From CAZEIW01 sp964512305 (GTDB taxonomy: Bacteria; Pseudomonadota; Gammaproteobacteria; Burkholderiales; Burkholderiaceae_F), in the NCBI GenBank assembly GCA_964512305.1, contig CAZEIW010000181.1:1-7895 (forward strand): 7,895 nt of DNA. The letters are read 5' to 3'. The notes beneath the pieces are model-generated. The model did no database searches, was not told the origin of the DNA, and worked only from the letters and a program-made list of their open reading frames with translations. The translations under genes were made by a program, and so were the position numbers. Shown one piece after another: positions 1 through 6,620 of this stretch. Numbering within the stretch: the stretch's first letter is position 1; each line of letters starts with the position of its first letter.

Positions 1-554
1 GGCGCCTCGCACGCCTGCGCCGCTTGCGCCAGCGCCTGGTAGCGGGCTTCGCGCGCCGCCGCCTCCACACCGCGCCGGTGGTCGCGTTCGATGGCAACCC
101 GCTCCACGATCAGCGGCACCTGCAGCGCTTCGCACAGCTGCCCGCAGTGCGCGGCCCAGGTGTCCGCCGCAACCTGCAGGCCATGGTGCACGTGCACCGC
201 GCGCACGTCTCCGAAGCCCGGCGCGCGCTGGTCGCGCAGCCGGCATGCGAGATCGAGCAGCGCGGTCGAATCGCGGCCGCCGCTCAAGGCGATCAACAGC
301 GGGCGGTCGCGGGGCGCGGCCGAGGATCGGCGCCCCTTGCGGGGCGATGCCGGCGTGCGATCGGTTTCCGCGGAAGACGCTCGGCGGGAGCTCGCAGGTC
401 CGGCGGAATCGGACTCGGCGCCCGAACCCGCGGGCCGACCGCCGTCCCCGGCACCCTCGCGATGGAGCGCCGCGTCGACGGCAGCTTCGAGCGCCGACAG
501 CAGCGCGCGGTCGGACGGATCAAGCCTCGGCTGACGTTTCCTTGAACTTGCCAT
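1..554 (-). CDS. tilS: tRNA(Ile)-lysidine synthase TilS, N-terminal part (cut by left edge)
   Basis: TilS uses ATP to attach lysine to C34 of the tRNA-Ile2 anticodon (CAU), which switches the codon read from AUG to AUA. The first 184 residues are present. The PP-loop ATP-binding motif reads SGGRDS at residues 91-96, the family block HVHHGL is at about 121-126, and GVEAAAREARY follows. The ATG at 552-554 lies within the 3' end of accA, giving a 35-nt overlap. It is the only ATG, GTG or TTG in frame before the PP-loop region, and an N-terminal helix (LDPSDRALLSALEAAVDAAL) follows it. There is no convincing ribosome binding site, so translation is probably coupled to accA. The oddity is a stretch of about 50 Gly/Ala/Ser/Pro/Arg-rich residues (32-84) before the PP-loop, which in E. 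coli begins near residue 20. The identity is secure from the motifs. The C-terminal domains lie outside the window. Confidence 0.93.
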   Translation of the reverse strand, partial: MASSRKRQPRLDPSDRALLSALEAAVDAALHREGAGDGGRPAGSGAESDSAGPASSRRASSAETDRTPASPRKGRRSSAAPRDRPLLIALSGGRDSTALLDLACRLRDQRAPGFGDVRAVHVHHGLQVAADTWAAHCGQLCEALQVPLIVERVAIERDHRRGVEAAAREARYQALAQAAQACEA

Positions 555-1500
555 AGCCCAGCAGGCGCGTCAGGCGGGCGGCCAGCAGGTCCTTGGTCTT
601 GACGCCCTGAAGCTGGCGCAGGCAGTCGCCGAGCGCGCGCTTGAGCAGCGCCGACATCTGCTTCGGGTCGCGGTGCGCGGCGCCGACCGGTTCCGTGACG
701 ATGCGGTCGATCAGCCCGAGCGCCTTGAGGCGGTGCGCGGTCAGGCCGAGCGCCTCGGCGGCGTCGGGAGCGCGCTCCGCGCTCTTCCACAGGATCGAGG
801 CGCAGCCTTCGGGCGAGATCACCGAGTAGGTCGCGTACTGCAGCATCAGCAGGAGATCGGCCACTGCGATCGCCAGCGCGCCGCCCGAGCCGCCCTCGCC
901 GATCACCGTGGCGATGATCGGCACCTTGAGCCTGGACATCTCGTACAGGTTGTGCCCGATCGCCTCGGACTGGCCACGCTCCTCGGCATCGATCCCGGGA
1001 TAGGCGCCCGGCGTGTCGATGAACGTGAACACCGGCATGCCGAACTTCTCGGCGAGCTTCATCAGCCGCAGCGCCTTCCGGTAGCCCTCGGGCTTCGGCA
1101 TTCCGAAGTTGCGCAGCGCGCGCTCCTTCGTGTCCCGCCCCTTCTGGTGGCCGATCACCATCACCGCCTGGCCGTTGAAGCGCGCCAGGCCGCCGACGAT
1201 CGACAGGTCGTCCGCATAGGCGCGGTCGCCGTGCAGCTCGCGGAAGTCGGTGAAGATGTCGGCGACATAGTCGAGCGTGTAGGGGCGCTGCGGGTGGCGC
1301 GCCAGCTGGGCCACCTGCCACGGCGTGAGCTTGCCGTAGATCTCCTTGAGCAGCGCCTGGCTCTTGGCCTGCAGGCGCGCGATCTCCTCCGAGATGTCGA
1401 CGGCGGAATCGTCCTGCACGAAGCGCAGCTCTTCGATCTTGGCTTCGAGATCGGCGATCGGCTGCTCGAATTCGAGGAACGTCGACTTGGATGGAGGCAT
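520..1500 (-). CDS. accA: acetyl-CoA carboxylase carboxyltransferase subunit alpha
   Basis: AccA pairs with AccD to transfer the carboxyl group from carboxybiotin to acetyl-CoA, giving malonyl-CoA, the committed step of fatty-acid synthesis in the cytoplasm. The 326-residue length is close to the 319 of E. coli. The N-terminal helical segment FLEFEQPIADLEAKIEELRF is typical, followed by RPYTLDYV. The crotonase-like core contains DTPGAYPG at residues 162-169 and the glycine-rich GEGGSGGALA from about residue 201, both of which form the CoA/oxyanion region in this family. ISPEGCASILW follows. I chose the ATG at 1498-1500 (MPPSKSTFLEF) because homologues begin just before this helix. The open frame extends to 1599, but that would overlap the upstream glycosylase gene. 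The gap to that gene is 26 nt and shows no clear Shine-Dalgarno sequence. The 3' end overlaps tilS. Confidence 0.97.
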   Translation of the reverse strand: MPPSKSTFLEFEQPIADLEAKIEELRFVQDDSAVDISEEIARLQAKSQALLKEIYGKLTPWQVAQLARHPQRPYTLDYVADIFTDFRELHGDRAYADDLSIVGGLARFNGQAVMVIGHQKGRDTKERALRNFGMPKPEGYRKALRLMKLAEKFGMPVFTFIDTPGAYPGIDAEERGQSEAIGHNLYEMSRLKVPIIATVIGEGGSGGALAIAVADLLLMLQYATYSVISPEGCASILWKSAERAPDAAEALGLTAHRLKALGLIDRIVTEPVGAAHRDPKQMSALLKRALGDCLRQLQGVKTKDLLAARLTRLLGYGKFKETSAEA

Positions 1501-1526
1501 CGGGAGGTGCTTTCGCGCAGGCCCGC

Positions 1527-2179
1527 TCAGTACTCGACCGGTACCGGGTCCAGGCTGCGCCACAGGTACCAGGTCGCCACGCTGCGATAGGGCGCCCATG
1601 GCGCCGACAGCTCGATCACGCGTTCTCGTCCCGCGCCCCTCAGCAGCCGCTCGATCGGCTCGCCGTCCAGATAGTGCCGGCTGACCGCTTTCAGTACCCC
1701 AAGGTCGTCGAGCGGCAGCACGTCGGGGCGGAGCAGATTAAAGATCAAAAACATCTCGGCTGTCCAGCGCCCGATCCCGCGGACGTCCGTCAGGTGTTCG
1801 ATCACCTCGGCGTCCGGAAGCCGTGCCAGGTGGGCCGGGTCCACCCGGCCGTCGGCGAAGTGGCGCGCGAGGTCGTGGAGGTACTCGGCCTTGCGCTCGG
1901 ACAGCCCGCACCCGCGCAAGGTGGCGTGGCGCCGGCGCAGCACGGTCGTGGGCGAGACCTCCGCGCAGCTCGTCCTGAGCCGGCCCCAGACCGCGTCCGC
2001 GGCCTTGACCGAGATCTGCTGGCCCACGATCGAGCGCGCCAGCGTGGAAAACGCGTCGCCGCGCGACACCAAGGCGATGCGGGGGTGGCGCGCAATGATG
2101 CCCGCCATCGTCGGATCGGACGCTCGCAGGCGGCGCCGGGCGGCGGCCCAGAACGGGGGCCGGACCCGCGCAGGGCCGG

Positions 2180-2195
<16 letters not shown>
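1527..2195 (-). CDS. DNA-3-methyladenine glycosylase, AlkA-type HhH-GPD family
   Basis: This 222-residue base-excision repair enzyme should remove alkylated purines such as 3-methyladenine from DNA. Visible blocks are SIVGQQISVKAA (residues 55-66), the helix-hairpin-helix with RGIGRWTAEMFL (139-150), and LPLDDLGV (160-167), where one of Asp163/Asp164 is the expected catalytic aspartate. The C-terminal block is PYRSVATWYLWR (202-213). It lacks the N-terminal domain of E. coli AlkA, so it resembles the shorter single-unit AlkA/MAG-like glycosylases. The ATG at 2193-2195 overlaps the end of cysS by 16 nt, which suggests coupled translation. The same reading frame stays open far upstream through cysS, but that part does not look like protein. 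Substrate range cannot be read from sequence. An alkA symbol would be reasonable, but orthology to E. coli alkA is not established. Confidence 0.94.
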
Positions 2196-3595
<1,400 letters not shown>

Positions 3596-3822
3596 GCCTG
3601 TGCGGGAAGCGGCGCCGTTCGCGGCCGTTGGCAGGCGGCGTCGCGGGACCGGTTGCGTGCCGGGCACCTCGCGCCCGTACTCCCCGCGGCGGGTTAGGAG
3701 CGCCGGCGACACGCGCCGAAAACTCCGGCCGGGCGCGTTGTTAGAATCGCGTCAAGTATATAGCAGCCGTCTGCCGGTCGTGAGCTCCGCGAGAGGAGCC
3801 CAGCGCGGCGCCGGCCCCCGCG
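3596..3822. other. divergent intergenic spacer between cysS and the TPR gene
   Basis: These 227 bp separate two diverging start codons and hold no protein or RNA gene that I recognise. Most of it is very GC-rich. The exception is a short AT-rich island at about 3738-3763, which is the likely promoter site. A 7-bp inverted repeat (ACGCGCC at 3711-3717 with GGCGCGT at 3732-3738) would place a hairpin in the cysS leader if cysS transcription starts in the island. A GAGAGGAG purine run at 3791-3798 lies about 25 nt before the TPR start, too far to be its ribosome binding site. Confidence 0.6.
3742..3762. promoter_or_regulatory. putative divergent promoter island
   Basis: The island contains TAGAAT at 3742-3747, a plausible rightward -10 box for the TPR-ppiA-ppiB-lpxH cluster. 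On the opposite strand it contains TATACT (complement of 3755-3760), a one-mismatch -10 box pointing towards cysS. Neither has a good -35 box at 16-18 bp, so the assignment rests on the -10 matches, the divergent layout and the local AT richness in an otherwise GC-rich spacer. The shared string TAGAATC recurs at 7454-7460, upstream of suhB. Confidence 0.4.
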
Positions 3823-4443
3823 ATGATCGCTCGAGGAGTCAACGGCAGCGCCGCGCGGCCCCGCATCGGGACGCCGCTGGCGCGTGCCGCGGCCGGGTGC
3901 GCGGCAGCGTTGCTCGCGCTGCCGTGCGGGCACGCGCAGCTGCCCCCGCCCGCGCCCGGGCTGTCGGTCGAGCTGGTGCCCGCGCCGCGCAGCGAAGCGG
4001 CCGAGATCGCGAGCCTTGTGCGGGCGGGCAAGAACGATGCCGCGCTCAAGCGCGCCGACGCCTTCCTGGCCGACAAGCCGCACGACGCGCAGGTGCGGTT
4101 CCTGCGCGCGGTGATCCTGAGCGATCTCGGGCGGCGCGAGGATGCGGCCGCGGCCTTCGAGTCGCTGACCGAGGATTTTCCGGAGCTGCCGGAGCCCTAC
4201 AACAACCTCGCGGTGATCTCCGCCGCGCAGGGCCGCCTGCAGCAGGCCGAGCGCTACCTGCGGCAGGCGATCGCCGCGCAGCCGAACTATGTGACGGCGG
4301 AGGAGAACCTCGGCGACCTGTACATTGCGCTGGCGGCCTCCGCGTTCGAACGCGCCTCCGAGCTCGATCCCGGCAATTCCGGGGTGAAGTCCAAGCTCGC
4401 GCTCGCGCGCGACCTGGGCACGCGGCTGCGCGCGGCGCGTTAG
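3823..4443 (+). CDS. exported tetratricopeptide repeat protein
   Basis: The protein has 206 residues and an unknown specific function. An N-terminal segment with Arg residues is followed by a hydrophobic stretch (about 22-34) and the site GHA|Q at 36-39, so a Sec signal peptide and a periplasmic location are likely. Helical repeats follow: about 59-90 (ASLVRAGKNDAALKRADAFL), 91-122 (LRAVILSDLGRREDAAAAF), 124-157 (NNLAVISAAQGRLQQAERYL) and a shortened one at 160-186 (NLGDLYIALAASAFERASEL, ending DPGN). These fit tetratricopeptide repeats, which usually mediate protein binding. The ATG at 3823 is the only start after the in-frame stop at 3781, although no ribosome binding site precedes it. The downstream neighbours ppiA and ppiB are cyclophilins, so a role near envelope protein folding is possible, but this is only inference from position. 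Confidence 0.85.
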   Translation: MIARGVNGSAARPRIGTPLARAAAGCAAALLALPCGHAQLPPPAPGLSVELVPAPRSEAAEIASLVRAGKNDAALKRADAFLADKPHDAQVRFLRAVILSDLGRREDAAAAFESLTEDFPELPEPYNNLAVISAAQGRLQQAERYLRQAIAAQPNYVTAEENLGDLYIALAASAFERASELDPGNSGVKSKLALARDLGTRLRAAR

Positions 4444-4506
4444 CGGTGAAGTTGCGATACGCTCGTACCCCACCCTGTTGAACATACCTCTGTCGAGAGC
4501 CTGACG

Positions 4507-5127
4507 ATGAACCGGATCCGCCGCCTGACCCGTCCTCTCACCCTCGCGGCCGCCGCGCTTGCCGTCGCCGCCCTCGCCGCGGCCGGCGGCGCGTCCGCGC
4601 AAACCAAGGAGGCCGCGCCCGGCGCGGGCGCGCCGGCGCGGGTGGCGCTCGACACCACCGCCGGCCGCATCGTGCTCGAGCTCGACGCACAGCGCGCGCC
4701 CAAGACCGTGGCCAACTTCCTGCAGTACGTGAACGAGGGCTTCTACGACGGCACGGTTTTCCACCGCGTCATCGCAAACTTCATGATCCAGGGCGGCGGC
4801 TTCACGTCCGACATGGCGCAGAAGCCGACGCACGAGCCGATCGTCAACGAGAGCAAGAACGGCCTCAAGAACGCCCGCGGGACGATCGCGATGGCGCGCA
4901 CCGCGAACCCGAACTCCGCCACCGCCCAGTTCTTCATCAACGTGGTCGACAACCAGTCCCTCGACTACCCGAGCTTCGACGGTGCCGGCTACGCGGTGTT
5001 CGGGCACGTGGTCGAGGGCATGGACGCGGTCGACAAGATCCGCGCTTCCAAGACCTCGACCCGCGGGATGTTCCAGGATGTCCCGGTCACCGCGGTCGTG
5101 ATCAACACCGCCCGCGTCGTCAAGTAA
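4507..5127 (+). CDS. ppiA: periplasmic peptidyl-prolyl cis-trans isomerase (cyclophilin)
   Basis: This enzyme speeds cis/trans isomerisation at proline bonds in exported proteins. It has 206 residues. Residues 1-31 form a signal peptide with several Arg, an Ala/Leu core and the cleavage site ASA|Q. The cyclophilin fold follows from about residue 44. Catalytic blocks are FHRVIANFMIQGGGF (from Phe85, with the expected catalytic Arg87), MART, and QFFIN at 141-145. At the position of Trp121 of human cyclophilin A there is Ala160 (GAGYAVFG). This predicts weak cyclosporin binding but not loss of isomerase activity. It is clearly homologous to the next gene, ppiB, which lacks the signal peptide. 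The gap from the TPR gene is 63 nt, and a modest GAGAG lies before the ATG. The periplasmic location is inferred from the signal peptide. Confidence 0.94.
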   Translation: MNRIRRLTRPLTLAAAALAVAALAAAGGASAQTKEAAPGAGAPARVALDTTAGRIVLELDAQRAPKTVANFLQYVNEGFYDGTVFHRVIANFMIQGGGFTSDMAQKPTHEPIVNESKNGLKNARGTIAMARTANPNSATAQFFINVVDNQSLDYPSFDGAGYAVFGHVVEGMDAVDKIRASKTSTRGMFQDVPVTAVVINTARVVK

Positions 5128-5130
5128 CCC

Positions 5131-5136
5131 AGGAGG
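5131..5136 (+). promoter_or_regulatory. strong ribosome binding site of ppiB
   Basis: A full AGGAGG lies 5 nt before the ATG of ppiB and just after the ppiA stop codon. It is the best Shine-Dalgarno match in the window and stands out because most neighbouring genes have weak ones. It predicts high translation of the cytoplasmic cyclophilin. Confidence 0.85.
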
Positions 5137-5141
5137 TTGCC

Positions 5142-5636
5142 ATGGTCCGCCTGCACACCAGCATGGGTACGATCACGATCGACCTGGACGCGGCCAAGGC
5201 GCCCAAGACGGTCGAAAATTTTCTCGAGTACGTCAGGAACGGCTACTACGACAACACGCTGTTCCACCGCGTGATCAACGGCTTCATGGTCCAGGGCGGG
5301 GGCTTCGAGCCCGGCATGCGGCACAAGTCCGCCGGCGAGCCGATCGCCAACGAGGCGACCAACGGCCTGCGCAACGCGCGCTATACGGTCGCGATGGCGC
5401 GGACCTCGGATCCGCATTCGGCGTCGTCGCAGTTCTTCATCAACGTCGCCGACAACGATTTCCTGAACCATACGGCGCCGACCTCGCAGGGCTGGGGCTA
5501 CTGCGTCTTCGGCAAGGTGGTCGAGGGCACCGAGGTGATCGACAAGATCAAGACCGTCCGCACGATGCGCTACGGCCAGCATTCGGACGTCCCCGAGCAG
5601 GAAATCGTGATCCAGCGCGCCGAGGTCGTCGGCTGA
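5142..5636 (+). CDS. ppiB: cytoplasmic peptidyl-prolyl cis-trans isomerase (cyclophilin)
   Basis: This cytoplasmic cyclophilin catalyses proline isomerisation in newly made proteins. At 164 residues it matches the usual length of PpiB. There is no signal peptide, and the fold starts at once (MVRLHTSMGTITIDLD). Active-site blocks are FHRVINGFMVQGGGF with Arg43, MARTSDPHSASSQFFIN (Gln97 starting QFFIN), and QGWGYCVFGKV with Trp118 at the cyclosporin-contact tryptophan position that ppiA lacks. It lies 14 nt after ppiA and 13 nt before lpxH, so all three are probably on one transcript. ppiA and ppiB look like an old tandem duplication in which one copy carries an export signal. This inference comes from their adjacency and similarity and has not been tested by a tree. 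Confidence 0.96.
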   Translation: MVRLHTSMGTITIDLDAAKAPKTVENFLEYVRNGYYDNTLFHRVINGFMVQGGGFEPGMRHKSAGEPIANEATNGLRNARYTVAMARTSDPHSASSQFFINVADNDFLNHTAPTSQGWGYCVFGKVVEGTEVIDKIKTVRTMRYGQHSDVPEQEIVIQRAEVVG

Positions 5637-5649
5637 CCGCGGTGCCCGG

Positions 5650-6471
5650 ATGCCGGCCCTGCCCGTCCCCGCGCTCGCGCCCGCGCGCGGCGAGGTCGAC
5701 CTGCTCGACCCGGTCTTCATTTCCGACCTGCACCTGACCGCGCTGCGACCGCGCACGCTCGAGCGCTTCCTGCAGCTGCTCGCCGACTGGCCCCGTGCCG
5801 GCGGCGCCGAACTGGTGATCCTGGGCGATCTGTTCGAGTACTGGGCCGGCGACGACGATCTGGCGGCGGAGGCCGGCAAGATCGGCGACGCCGGCGAAAC
5901 CGTCGGAGACGCCGTCGCCCAAGCGCTGCGGTCGATGGCCGCGCGGGGCGTCCCCGTGTACGTGATGCACGGCAATCGCGACCTGCTGCTCGGCCCGGGC
6001 TTCCTCGCGGCCGCGGGAGCGACGCTGCTCGCCGATCCGGCGCTCGGCCGCGTCGCCGGCGTGCCGGCGTTGCTCGCGCACGGCGATGCCTACTGCACGC
6101 GCGACCTCGACTACCAGCGATTCCGCGCGCAGGCGCGCAACCCGCAGTTCCAGGCCGGCTTCCTGGCCCGGCCGCTCGCCGAGCGCAAGGCCATGATCGG
6201 CGAGGCCCGCAGCGCAAGCGAGGCCGGCAAGCAGGCCAAGGCGATGGAGATCATGGACGTGACGCCGGAGGCGATCGACGCCGCGTTGCGCGCGGCCGGC
6301 ACCGCGCGGATGATCCACGGACACACGCACCGGCCGGCGCACCATGTGTTCGACCTCGACGGCGCGCCCGCGCAGCGGTGGGTGCTGACGGATTGGGATC
6401 TCGATGGCGGTGTGGAGCGTGGGGGCGGGCTGAGGCTGGAGGGGGGGTCGCTGAAGGCGTTCCGGGTGTAG
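5650..6471 (+). CDS. lpxH: UDP-2,3-diacylglucosamine diphosphatase
   Basis: LpxH hydrolyses UDP-2,3-diacylglucosamine to lipid X and UMP, an intermediate step of lipid A synthesis at the inner face of the cytoplasmic membrane. The metal-binding motifs of the calcineurin-like phosphoesterase fold are all present: ISDLHL with Asp26/His28, LGDLFEYW with Asp60, HGNRD with Asn109, AHGD with His144, and HGHTHRP with His225/His227. At 273 residues it is longer than E. coli LpxH (240). Part of the difference is an extended segment after GDDDL (about residues 70-95) and a Gly-rich tail (GGVERGGGLRLEGG). The ATG at 5650 is 13 nt after ppiB with a weak ribosome binding site. The last ~50 bases are strongly G-rich on the sense strand. 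I favour LpxH over other phosphoesterases because of the GDLFEYW, HGNRD and GHTHRP combination. Confidence 0.95.
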   Translation: MPALPVPALAPARGEVDLLDPVFISDLHLTALRPRTLERFLQLLADWPRAGGAELVILGDLFEYWAGDDDLAAEAGKIGDAGETVGDAVAQALRSMAARGVPVYVMHGNRDLLLGPGFLAAAGATLLADPALGRVAGVPALLAHGDAYCTRDLDYQRFRAQARNPQFQAGFLARPLAERKAMIGEARSASEAGKQAKAMEIMDVTPEAIDAALRAAGTARMIHGHTHRPAHHVFDLDGAPAQRWVLTDWDLDGGVERGGGLRLEGGSLKAFRV

Positions 6472-6515
6472 CGATCTCGCGGGAAATCGCAGGCGTTCGT
6501 CTTGCGCCGACGTGG

Positions 6516-6538
6516 ATGGCCGGGACAAGCCCGGCCAT
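6516..6538. repeat. hairpin of the left REP-like unit
   Basis: A perfect 9-bp stem (ATGGCCGGG at 6516-6524 with CCCGGCCAT at 6530-6538) closes the 5-nt loop ACAAG. No T-run follows on either strand, so it is not a standard intrinsic terminator. Confidence 0.85.
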
Positions 6539-6572
6539 GACGGCAACTATCGGCAGCCCAAACGCGGGCGTC

Positions 6573-6596
6573 ATCCCCGGGCGCAGTCCCGGGGAT
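6573..6596. repeat. hairpin of the right REP-like unit
   Basis: A perfect 9-bp stem (ATCCCCGGG at 6573-6581 with CCCGGGGAT at 6588-6596) closes a 6-nt loop. Compared with the left unit, two stem base pairs are changed on both sides together, so the stem is kept although the sequence differs. Confidence 0.85.
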
Positions 6597-6620
6597 CCAC
6601 GTCGGCGCCTGCTGCAAGCG

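Larger units (their letters stand above)
6504..6608. repeat. inverted pair of REP-like palindromic units
   Basis: Two related units of about 40 nt face each other, the left at 6504-6542 and the right at 6569-6608. Read outside-in, each begins GCGCCGACGTGGAT (14 nt identical: 6504-6517, and the complement of 6595-6608), then a palindromic stem, then ATGACG. The spacer between them is about 26 nt. The design matches the intergenic REP/BIME class of bacterial repeats, and similar strings are common in proteobacterial genomes, where they are often mis-called as small proteins containing MAGLVPAIHV or GRDKPGHDG. Both of those artefact peptides can be read here. The pair sits between converging lpxH and trmJ, where it could end or protect both transcripts. 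The exact family name is not claimed. Confidence 0.85.

Noticed and set aside
673..1590. A 305-codon rightward open frame opposite accA.
   Set aside because: It is a shadow of accA with no domain of its own.
3711..3738. A riboswitch or T-box in the cysS leader.
   Set aside because: Only a 7-bp stem with a 14-nt loop is visible. There is no T-box or aptamer signature, and T-boxes are not expected in proteobacteria.
3694..5007. A 437-codon leftward open frame opposite the TPR and ppiA genes.
   Set aside because: It is the complement of real genes, low in hydrophobic structure and rich in Arg/Gly, with no family motif.
6471..6490. A short inverted repeat GCGAT/ATCGC right after lpxH.
   Set aside because: Five base pairs around a 10-nt loop is within chance for this composition.
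4989..6546. Long leftward open frames opposite ppiB and lpxH.
   Set aside because: Both strands cannot be explained by one coding pattern here; the rightward frames carry complete cyclophilin and LpxH motifs and these do not.
6516..6596. Intrinsic transcription terminators at the two hairpins.
   Set aside because: The stems are strong, but no T-run follows either hairpin on either strand, so a standard Rho-independent terminator is not supported.
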